Shown here in pieces: positions 51,555 to 62,200 of a DNA stretch of 64,000 nt (its first letter is position 1; each line of letters opens with the position of its first letter). The notes beneath the pieces were generated by a model. It was not told the origin of the DNA. It did not search any database and saw nothing but the letters and a program-made list of their open reading frames with translations. The stretch covers positions 1 to 64,000 of the forward strand of contig CATVXH010000004.1 of assembly GCA_958347955.1 (NCBI GenBank), given 5' to 3'. Origin of the DNA: an uncultured Sutterella sp. (GTDB lineage: Bacteria > Pseudomonadota > Gammaproteobacteria > Burkholderiales > Burkholderiaceae_F). A program made the translations under genes and the position numbers.

Positions 51555-52922
51555 ATGGCAGAAGAAAACTCTACAGATAGTGTCCGTTTGCCCCCGCATT
51601 CAACAGAGGCTGAACAGGGGTTGCTCGGCAGCCTTTTAATTGACAATCGCGTTTTTGACATGGTCAATGACGTGGTTTCTCCGGAAGATTTTTATCGGGG
51701 AGATCATCGCAGAATATACGAGCACATTACTCAATTGATCAGTCAAGGCAGGCCCGCCGACGTTTTGACTGTTCACGACTCAATGGCTTCGGTGGGGCTC
51801 GGGCAAGAAGGCACCAAAAGCTTTTTGAATTCACTGGCAATGAATACGCCTAATTCAGCCAACGCCCGCCGTTACGCTGAAATTGTCCGGGATCGCAGTA
51901 TTCTCAGAAATCTTGTCAATGTCGGTTCCCAAATTGTTGATTCCGCTCTTGATACCAAGGGGATGGAAACAAAGGACATTTTGGATCGCGCCGAGAGCTC
52001 GATTTTTAAGATCAGCGAAGACGCGCAAGTGTCGGGCGCCGGTTTAAAGCCGGTCAAAGGCGCATTGTCAGCGGTGTCAGAACAAATCACAAAACTCTAT
52101 AACTCCAAGAGTCAAAATCCGGTGACGGGAGTGCCCACGGGTTTCATTGATTTGGATCGCCTCACCAAGGGAATGCATCCTGGAGAACTCATTGTGGTGG
52201 CCGGACGTCCAGCCATGGGTAAAACAACATTCGCCATGAATATTGCTGAGTTTGTCGCCATGCGCGCCTCGATGCCCGTGGCCATTTTTTCTATGGAAAT
52301 GCCGGCGGAACAATTGGCGATGCGTCTGATCAGTTCTTACCAACGTATTCGTTTGGAACACTTGAGAAACGGTCGTTTGGAAGGTGATGAGTTTCAGAAG
52401 ATGAGTGCGGCGGTAACGGATTTAAGCAATTCGAAGAATATTTTTATTGATGATTCTTCGGGTTTGACCATTTCCGATTTGCGCTCGCGCGCACGACGTC
52501 TGTCACGTGAAGTGAAGCAGTTGGGGTTGATCGTAGTGGACTACATCCAACTCATGTCAGGCGACGGCCGCGGTGAAAACCGAGCTCAGGAAATTTCCGA
52601 TATTTCTCGTGGTTTAAAACTTTTGGCTAAGGAACTGAACTGTCCGATTATCGGTTTGTCGCAGTTAAACCGTTCTTTGGAACAACGACCGGATAAACGT
52701 CCGATGATGAGTGACTTGAGAGAATCGGGCTCCATCGAACAGGACGCGGACGTCATTATTTTCCTTTACCGTGATGTGGTGTACAACCAAGATTTGAAAG
52801 ACACAGATCAGGAACGTGATGCGGAGGCCATTATTCGCAAACAGCGCAATGGTCCGACCGGAACCGTCGAGCTCACTTTCTTTGGGGAATACACGCAATT
52901 TAAGAATAGAGCGAGGGTTTAA
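51555..52922 (+). CDS. dnaB: replicative DNA helicase DnaB
   Basis: 455 residues. N-terminal collar domain (about 12-110: PPHSTEAEQGLLGSLLIDN) and RecA-like motor from about 180 with Walker A GRPAMGKTTFAMN and Walker B LIVVDYIQLM, then GLSQLNRSLEQRPDKRP and SDLRESGSIEQDADV. Unwinds DNA at the fork. It lies near rplI, as in many proteobacteria, but is separated from it by a porin and an amidohydrolase. Confidence 0.97.
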   Translation: MAEENSTDSVRLPPHSTEAEQGLLGSLLIDNRVFDMVNDVVSPEDFYRGDHRRIYEHITQLISQGRPADVLTVHDSMASVGLGQEGTKSFLNSLAMNTPNSANARRYAEIVRDRSILRNLVNVGSQIVDSALDTKGMETKDILDRAESSIFKISEDAQVSGAGLKPVKGALSAVSEQITKLYNSKSQNPVTGVPTGFIDLDRLTKGMHPGELIVVAGRPAMGKTTFAMNIAEFVAMRASMPVAIFSMEMPAEQLAMRLISSYQRIRLEHLRNGRLEGDEFQKMSAAVTDLSNSKNIFIDDSSGLTISDLRSRARRLSREVKQLGLIVVDYIQLMSGDGRGENRAQEISDISRGLKLLAKELNCPIIGLSQLNRSLEQRPDKRPMMSDLRESGSIEQDADVIIFLYRDVVYNQDLKDTDQERDAEAIIRKQRNGPTGTVELTFFGEYTQFKNRARV

Positions 52923-52925
52923 TCA

Positions 52926-53417
52926 ATGGATGTTTTAATTACCTACGGCGTCTACGCTTGCGCGTTTATATTGATTCTTGTCGGTTTGGCCGGCACAATC
53001 ATTCCGGCTCTGCCGGGTATCCCCATGATTTTCGCGGGCGCTTGGTTAATCGCCTATATGGAAGACTACATGTATTTCGGTTGGGGAACCTTAATTGCTT
53101 TGGGTGTCCTCACTGTGATCTCCATCATCATTGATTGGGTCAGTCAAAGCATGGGGGCGCAAAAAGCCGGAGCGACAAAATTGGGTCTTACCGGGGCGTT
53201 TTTAGGGACAATCGTCGGTATTCCATTCGGTTTGGTCGGTATCTTTCTTTTTCCGGTGATCGGCGCCTTTGTCGGTGAAATGATTGGTCACCGTGATATG
53301 AGAAAGGCGGGCAAGGTGAGCTGGGCGACCTGGATCGGCATGATCGCGGGCATCGCCGCAAAGCTTGCCATCGCTTTTATCATGATCGGGATTATGTGTG
53401 TGATGCGTTTCGTATAG
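52926..53417 (+). CDS. DUF456 family membrane protein
   Basis: 163 residues with four to five membrane helices. The family's glycine-rich segments are present: LVGLAGTIIPALPGIPMIFAGAWLIAY (split by turns), and GAFLGTIVGIPFGLVG with IGAFVGEMIG. Function is unknown for the family. It starts three bases after the dnaB stop, so the two are probably co-transcribed. Confidence 0.85.
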   Translation: MDVLITYGVYACAFILILVGLAGTIIPALPGIPMIFAGAWLIAYMEDYMYFGWGTLIALGVLTVISIIIDWVSQSMGAQKAGATKLGLTGAFLGTIVGIPFGLVGIFLFPVIGAFVGEMIGHRDMRKAGKVSWATWIGMIAGIAAKLAIAFIMIGIMCVMRFV

Positions 53418-53449
53418 AAACTTCTCGCTAACCACAAATCTTTATGCCG

Positions 53450-53475
53450 ATGCGCCCTCAATTGGGCGCATTTTT
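53450..53475. terminator. bidirectional terminator between DUF456 gene and recD
   Basis: ATGCGCCC / GGGCGCAT with loop TCAATT and TTTTT on the plus side. It overlaps the recD stop. Confidence 0.78.
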
Positions 53476-55312
53476 AATTATTCGCCAGTCGATCAGCCAG
53501 GCCGCTTGCGCGCTCGGTTTTTTGAAGAACAGATCTTTCTATACTCTGCTTTGTTCCGAACACCAGAGCTTCTTTTTGAGCGCGTGTGACACCGGTGTAA
53601 AAAAGTTCACGGGTGGCCAGAGGATTGTCATCATTGTTAGGTAATAGCACCGCCACGTGTTCAAACTGTGACCCTTGGGACTGATGGATTGTCATGACAA
53701 ATGCGGTATCGTTTTCAGGCAAAAGACCCACAGGGATGCGTTTTTCACGATCGCCGATATAAAGATCAAATCGTTCCGGATCTTCGGCTTGTGGAATGAC
53801 TATGCCCACATCGCCGTTATACACATCCAGAGTCGGCGTATTTTTTCGGATAATGATGAGCCTGCCTGGGTAAAAAAGTGCAGACTCGTTTGCTCCCACG
53901 TGTTCCTTAATGAGTCTTTCTATAACCTGATTGACGGCGTTAACTCCATTGGGGCCCACTCGTTGAGCGGCAAGCACTCTGAATCGCTCAACTTCCGCCC
54001 AAACCTTTTTTAATAAATCGCTGTTCTCAAATAAGGTTTTTGTGCTCTCGCGGTACAGATCCAATGCCTTGAGGTAGCGCCTCAGATGGGGTTGGAGCCA
54101 CTTTATCAACATTGGATCGACATATTGATTTTTGCGATAAATACGAATGCCCACGGCATCCTTGCCTTCTTTAGCATTATTAAAGCGTTTGATAAAGGCA
54201 TCGACGTCAAAGGGGGCTTGGGCGTTTTTAATAGCTTGCGCAAGCATGCCGACGTTAGAGTCGCTTGTGAAGCGATGGCTTACGGTGAGCTCGGCGACAT
54301 TTTCCCTGAGCACTCCGGTTTCCGAGGTGAAGTCTGCTAAAACCGAACCGGGACCCACGGCGGACAATTGGTACTTATCTCCCAAAAGAATTAAACGGGT
54401 TCGTTCGCTGTCAATGACAGTTAGAAGGCGCTTGGCCAAACGTAAGTCAATCATCGAGGCTTCATCGATAATCATGACATCCGCGTCTATTGGGTGAGAT
54501 TTGCTGGGCGTCATGGCTTTGGCGTCTTTGCTCAAAAGCCATTTGTGGATTGTCTGCGCGGGTAACGTTCCGTTTTCAATACGATTCATCACCAAAGGAA
54601 AGTATTCAGAAAACCGTTTGCATGAGCCGATCAATGACTGCATGATGCGACTGGTGGCTTTTCCGGTCGGCGCGGCAAGCGCGATTTTTAGATCGGGTTT
54701 GTCAATGAGTAGGCACTCCAATAATTTGGCCACTACCGTTGTTTTCCCGGTGCCGGGGCCGCCCGTGATGATAAAAAAGTGTTTTTGCAATGCTTGTGCT
54801 ACAGCGTTTTGCTGTTCGAAACGCGAAGTCTCATTCGTGCCGCTGCTTTCTCCGTATTGCATACTGTTAAAGCGCTCAAGCATTGCCTTGACAGGGGCGC
54901 TCAGAGGGCGAGATTTGTAACCGGCAAGGGATAAGATTTTAGCGGCGACATCGCGTTCTTCGACAAAATGGCGCTGCATGTAAATGCGAGTCACATCGCG
55001 GGATCGATCAAGGACAAACGCCGCGGTAGGATCGACCGCCTCGTTTAGACTGTCAGGCTTTTCTGCCATTAGATGCTTTTGCAGGAGCTCGGCGATAGCC
55101 TCATCGGTGCAAACCGGTTTTTCCGAAACGTTCCACTGAACACACACGCTGCCTTTTTCATCACTTTGTGCCAATGCGTCTGTCAAATCGAATAGATAGC
55201 TTGGAACAGGGGCATTGCTTCCATCGGATCGGGATAAAGTATTCCAAAGTGCCGTTCCTAGTGAGCGGTAAGCGAGCTCGGCCGTTGTCAGTTCTTTTTG
55301 AGTGTCAGTCAT
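53474..55312 (-). CDS. recD: exodeoxyribonuclease V alpha subunit RecD
   Basis: 612 residues (E. coli 608). SF1B 5'-3' helicase with Walker A TGGPGTGKTT at about 184-192, Walker B VMIIDEASMIDL, LILLGDKYQLSAVGPG, and the C-terminal MTIHQSQGSQFEHV motif. It is the fast motor of RecBCD. Nine bases downstream of the HAD gene; last gene of the operon WYL-recC-recB-HAD-recD. The usual order recC-recB-recD is kept except for the inserted HAD gene. Confidence 0.95.
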   Translation of the reverse strand: MTDTQKELTTAELAYRSLGTALWNTLSRSDGSNAPVPSYLFDLTDALAQSDEKGSVCVQWNVSEKPVCTDEAIAELLQKHLMAEKPDSLNEAVDPTAAFVLDRSRDVTRIYMQRHFVEERDVAAKILSLAGYKSRPLSAPVKAMLERFNSMQYGESSGTNETSRFEQQNAVAQALQKHFFIITGGPGTGKTTVVAKLLECLLIDKPDLKIALAAPTGKATSRIMQSLIGSCKRFSEYFPLVMNRIENGTLPAQTIHKWLLSKDAKAMTPSKSHPIDADVMIIDEASMIDLRLAKRLLTVIDSERTRLILLGDKYQLSAVGPGSVLADFTSETGVLRENVAELTVSHRFTSDSNVGMLAQAIKNAQAPFDVDAFIKRFNNAKEGKDAVGIRIYRKNQYVDPMLIKWLQPHLRRYLKALDLYRESTKTLFENSDLLKKVWAEVERFRVLAAQRVGPNGVNAVNQVIERLIKEHVGANESALFYPGRLIIIRKNTPTLDVYNGDVGIVIPQAEDPERFDLYIGDREKRIPVGLLPENDTAFVMTIHQSQGSQFEHVAVLLPNNDDNPLATRELFYTGVTRAQKEALVFGTKQSIERSVLQKTERASGLADRLANN

Positions 55313-55321
55313 GTCGCTTCC

Positions 55322-55774
55322 TTATGAAAAGTGGTTACCTGCGATGTCCATGCAAGTGATGCCGTTTTCGCACCACATGGCGACAGCCGTATCACGGTCG
55401 TCAACCGCAAAGATGACTTCATAGAAAGGTTCAATGAGCTCTTTGTACATTTTGATTTTGTATTCCGGATCACTCAGGTGAGGGTAACTGCTCAGTATCA
55501 ATTGATCATAATGGATGCGGTTTTTGGTGAGCCATTCTTCAGTGAGCGCTTTAAAACGAATGGGGCGGGCTGACAACAAGATCACCTTAACGCCTTTTTC
55601 TTCGGCCATATCGATAAGCTCTTTCGTGGCGGCAATGACCGAGTCAAAAATACAGGCTGAGTGAAATTCATCCCTACGTTTAGGGCGCTCGCGCATGAAG
55701 TGCACACGATGTTCACAGTTGCACAGAGTTCCGTCCAAATCAAAAATAATAGCTTGAGGTTTTCTTCTGATCAT
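55322..55774 (-). CDS. HAD-family phosphatase resembling the 3'-phosphatase domain of polynucleotide kinase
   Basis: 150 residues. HAD motif I AIIFDLDGTLCNC (Asp12, Asp14), motif II ILLSARP (Ser68, Arg70), a lysine-rich motif III area (YKIKMYKEL) and motif IV FAVDDRDTAVAMW (Asp125, Asp126). The SARP and DDR-x-x-x-V-x-M-W pattern is close to the phosphatase half of T4 polynucleotide kinase; there is no kinase half. Lying between recB and recD with gaps of 20 and nine bases, it may clean 3'-phosphate DNA ends for RecBCD or downstream repair. This role is inferred from context. A nucleotide phosphatase is the alternative. Confidence 0.8.
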   Translation of the reverse strand: MIRRKPQAIIFDLDGTLCNCEHRVHFMRERPKRRDEFHSACIFDSVIAATKELIDMAEEKGVKVILLSARPIRFKALTEEWLTKNRIHYDQLILSSYPHLSDPEYKIKMYKELIEPFYEVIFAVDDRDTAVAMWCENGITCMDIAGNHFS

Positions 55775-55794
55775 GATTAAAAAAGTCCTTCTTG

Positions 55795-58700
55795 TTAGCT
55801 TTGGGCGGCATAAGCTGTTACGGCACCTTCGTGATATCCTTGTTCAAAGAACTCATCAAGGCAGGCAATGAGAGCTGGGGAGACACGTGCTGCGAAAACA
55901 CCGTAGGGATTTTCATCGTCGCGGCGTATGCCGCGGATAAATGCATAAATAACTCCCGCAATTTTTTCGTCCGGATTGTCGATGCCGCAAAGGCGCAGAT
56001 GGCGTCTGAGCGCGACCAGGTAAATCAGGTACTGCAGGCTGTAGTGGTGGCGGTTGATCTCTTGGAGAATTCTCTCTTGGGTGAATCCTTCAACGGTTTG
56101 TGCAAGTTTTGTGCCTTTCCAGTCGAGCACAAAATACCGCCCCTCGAATTCAAACGTCAGGTCAATGGCGCCAGTAAGATATCCACGCAACTTAAGATCG
56201 TTCTCAATCTCGATGTGATAAATCGGATCAAAGTGTGAAAGCAATCGACTCAGATTTTTGGCGCTGACTGCCTCTCTGCCTTCTATGGGTGTTCCTATTG
56301 AAATCGTAAAACTCATTTCAGGCGTTTTACGATTCGGTTCTAAGTCGCAAAGCCTTATATCGTTTTCTGTGCCGAATACGGATTTATCCACCAGTTTGGC
56401 GCCAAGCACATCTTTCATCAGTCGGTTGAAAACGGGCAGATAGTCGCTCACTCCATAAGGCAGCAGGTGGTATTGGAATGGAATCATCAGACGAGTGAGA
56501 TTCTCGTTTAGTTTATTTTCCGCTTCAGGCACACCCAAGGCCGCTTTTTTGACAAGGAAGAAATCTGTTTTTTCAAAAAGAGAGTGTAGGAAAGTGCCGC
56601 TTTCCAGACCCCGTTCGAAATCCAGGATACTCAATTCTGATGCGTCTTTTTGCGTGCGCTCTTCGACGGCAATGGTGTCTGAAATCGATTCATCACTGTC
56701 GCTGTCTTCTTTTTCTTCGATAAGCGTTTCTTCTTCAGTGGTTTCCACGGCGCCTTTGGCGATAGCTGTGTAACTTGTCGGGAACCATGAAGTAAGAATA
56801 GAACCTCCGGGGGCGGCAGAAAGCGTGTCGTCCGCTTTACTTACGGATTTTTTGCTGCCGACTGTCTGATGCCACGCAAGCGATTTGCATTGATCATCGA
56901 TGGGGCGAAGTGTGAAACCTTCAAGATTGTCATTGGCAAAATTTTGAAGAATTTCCTCATACTTCTTCTTTTTGGGTTTAAGCTCACCGGAGAGAATTTG
57001 AGCGTAGGCGTTGCCGGCACCTTTCAATGATTTTCCGCTGTTGTAGTAGCACAAGGGAAGAATCAGACGCTGTGAGGCGCGCGTCATGGCGACGTAGGCG
57101 ATGCGCAGATTTTCGAGCTCCTCCTCGTGATAGAGGTTCTTGATAACATTGGCATAAAGTTTGTAAAAGCCGATCGTGAGTTTAATGCGTCCGTTTTCGG
57201 TTTCTCTGAAAATTCTTTTTTGGCTTCTTCCCGGAGTTTTAGGTTCCATCGCATTGGCAAAGAGCAAAAATACCACCGGGAATTCCAGCCCTTTGCTTTT
57301 ATGAATTGTCATCACGTTGACCAGATCGGCATCGCTGTCGAGTCTCAGATGGTATTTTTCATCATCTGACGGTTTTTGAATTTGTTGAGACAGCCACCTT
57401 GCAAGTCCCGAAACTCCTTTGAGCGAGGTTGAGGCATCCTGGAGAATTTCAATTAAATGTTGGTAATTGGCTAGTTTCCTTTCTCCGTCAATGACCGGCA
57501 ACAGGCGTATTTGTGTGCGGCATTCCCGCATGATTTTGGTCAAAGCGGCAGATACGCCGCGCCTGGCCCATATTGCCGCGGCTTCTTCGATAAGTTCTCT
57601 GGCTTTCAATGCGGCCTTGTCGTCGGTCCTTTCTTCCGAATCCTTTTCAAAGCCCTCGGGGATGATCGAGTTGATAGTTTCGCCCATCAATCGTGTAGCG
57701 CGAGCTTGTCTGAGCGCATTGACATTTTGAGGCGATTCGAGCGCTTCGATAATCCGAAGCATTTCTTTGGCTTCTTCTGTACAGAAGACGTTGCTTTCAT
57801 CTTGAAAGAGGATGCGAATGCCTCTTTTTGCCAATGCGTTTTTGATTAAATCCACATAGGTTTTGTTACGAACAAGAATCGCAATATCGCCGGGTTTAAG
57901 TCGCTCTGTTTCTGACTTATACACATTACCGGACAATAGAGCGGCGACTTCGCTTGCCGTCAACTCAGCCTGTTGAGCCCGGTCTGCTTCGGGAATGAGC
58001 TTTGTTTCTGTCTTAGTCCAAATTTCAAAGGTTGAAAGCGGTTTAAAAGTCTCTTTATCTTTGATCAAAAGCGGCCCTTTGCCGGCGCCTGCGGTGATGG
58101 TGCTGTAGCCCATGCCGGAGTCTAAAAAAGGAGAGGCTGAACGGGTAAAGAAGTGATTAATCGACTCCAGCAGACTGGGGCAGGAGCGAAAATTTTCAGT
58201 TAGTTCATTAATTTCTCCGATGTCTTTTTGAGCGGCAAGATAAGTATTGATATCCGCGTCTCGGAATCGGTAAATGGACTGCTTCGGGTCCCCCACAAAG
58301 AAAACCGATTTTGCACGACTGTCCTGCATGAGGAAAAGACGTCTGAAAATCGCGTACTGGATGGGATCCGTGTCTTGGAACTCATCAATGAGAACACCGT
58401 CAAAACGGTTTTGCACCCGACTGACGAAAGCTTCGTTTCCGAGTTCTCTGTACATATCGAGAAGCAAATCGTTAAAGGAACGGATGCCTGCGCTGCGCTT
58501 TCTGCGTTTTAATTCTTGGGGCGCCGACTCAATAAAATTTTGCAAAATAGCCCGAAATTGTTTTTCAATTTCGATTTGTTCGGGAGTTTCTTCTTTATTG
58601 TGTTTGCCGGTTTTATTATCTACATAAAGAAGATCGTCGAAAAGACGGATATCTGCATCGTCAGGTGTGCCGGTAAGCGTCTTAAGGATTTCGTCCCAGG

Positions 58701-59241
58701 GTTCTTTTTCGAGCAATATACCCTTCAGTTCATCATTATCAATCAGTGTCAGCTTTTCACGTAAAAACTCTTCTATGACTTCTTCTCTTAAATCGGTGTC
58801 ATCACCGATTTCAAAATCAAAGCTCTCAGAGCTGGAGAACTTATTTTCCTCAAGCATTCTTTGACAGAAGCCGTGAATTGTGAAAATTGAAGCATCATCA
58901 AGACGATCAATAGCATCACGCAACCCGTTAGGGTCGATTTTGTTGTTACGCCACTTTCTGAGCAGCGCAGAAAGCGTGCTGTCGCACTGTAGTCCTTCGC
59001 CAGAGTTGTCCTCTAGGGCTTCTCGGGCGCGAACTAACAGGTCTCGAACCCGCATTTTCAATTCAGCCGCTGCCGCTTTGGTGAAGGTTACCAAAAGAAG
59101 TCTTTCTATCGGAATTTTCTCTTCAACAATGAGCCTGAGCACAATGTGAATGAGGGAATATGTTTTTCCCGTTCCGGCGCTCGCTTCGATGAGTCTTCGC
59201 CCAAGAAGAGGCGAATCAACGATTTTAAAGACGGATCTCAT
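55795..59241 (-). CDS. recB: exodeoxyribonuclease V beta subunit RecB
   Basis: 1148 residues (E. coli 1180). UvrD-type helicase with Walker A EASAGTGKTYSLIH at 19-32, Walker B GVLIDEFQDTDPIQY, FVGDPKQSIYRFR, and VNVMTIHKSKGLEFPVVF. The C-terminal RecB-family nuclease carries the catalytic LDWKGTKL (D-x-K) and an upstream TGAIDLTFEFEGR metal ligand. Helicase and nuclease appear intact. Its start overlaps the recC stop by four bases. Confidence 0.96.
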   Translation of the reverse strand: MRSVFKIVDSPLLGRRLIEASAGTGKTYSLIHIVLRLIVEEKIPIERLLLVTFTKAAAAELKMRVRDLLVRAREALEDNSGEGLQCDSTLSALLRKWRNNKIDPNGLRDAIDRLDDASIFTIHGFCQRMLEENKFSSSESFDFEIGDDTDLREEVIEEFLREKLTLIDNDELKGILLEKEPWDEILKTLTGTPDDADIRLFDDLLYVDNKTGKHNKEETPEQIEIEKQFRAILQNFIESAPQELKRRKRSAGIRSFNDLLLDMYRELGNEAFVSRVQNRFDGVLIDEFQDTDPIQYAIFRRLFLMQDSRAKSVFFVGDPKQSIYRFRDADINTYLAAQKDIGEINELTENFRSCPSLLESINHFFTRSASPFLDSGMGYSTITAGAGKGPLLIKDKETFKPLSTFEIWTKTETKLIPEADRAQQAELTASEVAALLSGNVYKSETERLKPGDIAILVRNKTYVDLIKNALAKRGIRILFQDESNVFCTEEAKEMLRIIEALESPQNVNALRQARATRLMGETINSIIPEGFEKDSEERTDDKAALKARELIEEAAAIWARRGVSAALTKIMRECRTQIRLLPVIDGERKLANYQHLIEILQDASTSLKGVSGLARWLSQQIQKPSDDEKYHLRLDSDADLVNVMTIHKSKGLEFPVVFLLFANAMEPKTPGRSQKRIFRETENGRIKLTIGFYKLYANVIKNLYHEEELENLRIAYVAMTRASQRLILPLCYYNSGKSLKGAGNAYAQILSGELKPKKKKYEEILQNFANDNLEGFTLRPIDDQCKSLAWHQTVGSKKSVSKADDTLSAAPGGSILTSWFPTSYTAIAKGAVETTEEETLIEEKEDSDSDESISDTIAVEERTQKDASELSILDFERGLESGTFLHSLFEKTDFFLVKKAALGVPEAENKLNENLTRLMIPFQYHLLPYGVSDYLPVFNRLMKDVLGAKLVDKSVFGTENDIRLCDLEPNRKTPEMSFTISIGTPIEGREAVSAKNLSRLLSHFDPIYHIEIENDLKLRGYLTGAIDLTFEFEGRYFVLDWKGTKLAQTVEGFTQERILQEINRHHYSLQYLIYLVALRRHLRLCGIDNPDEKIAGVIYAFIRGIRRDDENPYGVFAARVSPALIACLDEFFEQGYHEGAVTAYAAQS

Positions 59242-62200
59242 TGGACACCTCCGGTAAGCAGAGTGTCTAAAGTTTCGTGAAAGTCCAACGCCGCCTGTGA
59301 AGTGTCAACTTCTTTGGCTTGCGGCGGATAAAGCCTGACAGGGGTAATCATCTTTTCTGCGTATTTAAAAAGCTCGTCATTTAATTTCTGAGCGCCTTCA
59401 TAGTCATTGCCGCGCCACATGACAGTCTCAAGACTATTGGGAAAATGTGATGTGATCAGACAAGCGCGGTCAACAACCGCGCGCATGAGTGTGGTCATGC
59501 TTTGCACAAAGTCCAGCCCTTTTGTTTTACCGATGGCTTGATAAATTTCAATTGGCTCTTTACTCAAAAGATTGATCACAATGAGATTGGCCTCAACGCC
59601 GCAGGCATTGATTGCGGCGACTTTCACGAACGCCCGGGTATGCGCACTTTGAGAAGCGACGACTTCCAATAAATAGGGTTTGCCATTTTCAACTGCTGTG
59701 AACCAACCGGCTTCGGATTCTGAGGATTTCTCGTCTTGGTTGGTAAAACGCAGCAATTCTATGTCGTCGGCCTGCAGTGTTTCAAAGAGCCCCTTGCCGT
59801 TTAACCGCAATTTGAGGTTGATTTTTTCAATTTGAGCTTGTGAGAGCACTTCGTTTTTAAGTAAAAAGCTTGCGGCAACTTCTCTAACCGTTTTTTCGTA
59901 CTGCAAAAGTCGAATGCTTTCTGCGCCTTTGCTCGGATCCAGACTGAGGCGTTTCAAAACATCATCGACTGTTTTACCCTCTTCGAGCATTGTCCAGGTT
60001 TGCGATCGAAGAATGTACATTTCAAGAGAATCCTGGCTGCCTTTGATGGAAACACTGTCAGCGGTCTGAGTGTCATAATCCTTAAAGCCCAGTCGATTTT
60101 GCACCCATTGCATGCGACCCTTGAAAAAGGCGAGTAAGTCTTCCAGATAAATTGTTTCGGAAAAAAGAGTCTTTTTAAGCGGACCTTTAAGCATCACAGG
60201 TTCCGGATCGCTGTATTGAGTTGACTGAGCAACTTTTAGCGCCTCAAGTGTTTCAGTCATGAAGCTTTTCCAACTGCGTGTTGCAGTGGTTTTGAAATTC
60301 TCCGCCGAGGTATCTGTCAGGGTGATCTCCGCTGTGAGTGAATCAGCCAGGCGTTTTTTAGCTTCCAAAGCTGTTTCATCGCCCTCAGGCAGAGCATTGT
60401 GGGTTAAAAACTCTACCAAATCGACAACAACAGGCGAGGGATTTAAAGGCGATTTTTTGTCACTGCCTACGCAATAGGAGCAAACAAAACGGTCACGGGC
60501 AGACAAAAAGAGATCTAGAAACACGTTGCGGTTATCAGATCGACTGTCGCGATCGTTTTGACGCTTGAGCGACTCTGTTCCCATGAGATCAAATTCCTCA
60601 AAGCGTTGGTTGCCGGGGAAGCCGGAATTTTCACCCATACCTATGGCTATGATGACTTTAAATGGTAGCCCTCGAAATGTACTCATCGGCGCTAATGTGA
60701 TGCGGCCGACAGCCGGGTTACGGTCAGAAGGCTGAGCAATTCGTTCTTCCAAAGCTCTCCAGTAAACGTAAAGCGGCATGGTGATCGGTTCAGGCACCGT
60801 GGTCAAAGCAAATTCTTGACTCCGAAGAACGGTTCGGATACTCATGAGCGCCATTCGTTCAATTTTTGGGGCAAAAAAATCATCCAAAAGCGAATATGTC
60901 CAGGAGGTCAAATCAGTCGGAAGGGCCTCTTGCCCAAGCTTTTTCATCCTATCGAAGGCCTTTTTCAGTTTTTCTGATAAAAGACAGAGTTTGATGAAGA
61001 TATCCTGGTTTTCTGCGATGTCGGCGAAACGATCAGAGCCGTGTTGAACAGGTAAAACGTCACCGGCGAACTCAAAAGTCCCTTCTTTAAACACATAACC
61101 CCAACTTAAACGCTCGATGGCTCGTTCCAATGTCCCGTCGTGAGCCTCACGGATCAAAGCGTCGCTTGCATCCGGGTGGGTGGCGATGAAATGTTCAATA
61201 TTGAGACTGTCTCTGAACCCAGCTCTCAAAAGCCAGTCGTGAATGATATTGAGGTCACTGAGATCAAGCTCAAGCGCGCTGCCCACCGTCGGCAGTTCAA
61301 GCCATGCATTCAGTGAACGCAGTGTCATTGAACTCATGAGGAGTTTTCCCAAATCAACCAGAGAGCGTGCGCTCATGTCGGTATCAGCTGAGGCTTTGCC
61401 GAAAATCTGGTAATCCATCCTGAACTCGGGAGGCAGCGCTTGCATGCAAGCTTCGAAAACAGGCGCTGTTTTTTCAATTTCAGGCGTTACGATCAGAACA
61501 TCTTCAGGCTTAAGATCCAACGTCTTATCGGCGAAAAAGTCTTGGATCATGTTGATCGCATTTTGCACTTCGCGCGTCAGAGTCGGCGCTTTAATTAACC
61601 GAATCGAACGATCTTGGGTCGATACAGTGATCGGCAGTTCATCAGAAGAGTTTTGCAAAATAGCTTTTTGGGCCGCGTGAAGCAAACAGCCGTCATCACG
61701 AACTAAATCAAGTCGTTCCGTTTCACTGTGAGTCCATATCTGAAGCTTTTGCAATGGGGCGCTTGTCAGATCGGGAAGCTTCTGCGGTCGGTGATCGGCA
61801 TTTTCCGATTCCTCCGGTGTAAATGTCCAGAAGCGGTTAATCATCGCGCGAGCCGAGGCGGCGTTTTTGCGGAGAAAGTTCAATGCAGTATCGCTCTCAG
61901 TGTCAGTATCGGAAAAGGAATCAAACCAATACTCAACGCATGGATTGTGCATGTAAACGTAAACTTTGTGCCCGTGTTCAGACAAGAGCTTGATGACTGG
62001 CAGCATCAAGGGTGAAATACCTGTGGGTTCAAAAAAATGCAGGCTCTCTGGTTCGTTTGAAAATTTAATTTCCAAAGATTCAGGATTTGCGTAAATCTTT
62101 AATGTCTCTAAGCCTGCCCAAACAGTAGTTTGCGCAAGTTGTTCCCAAATTTCTTTTTGCCAAACGAAGTCTGGATGGGAAAGCAAGGCCGCTTTTTCTT

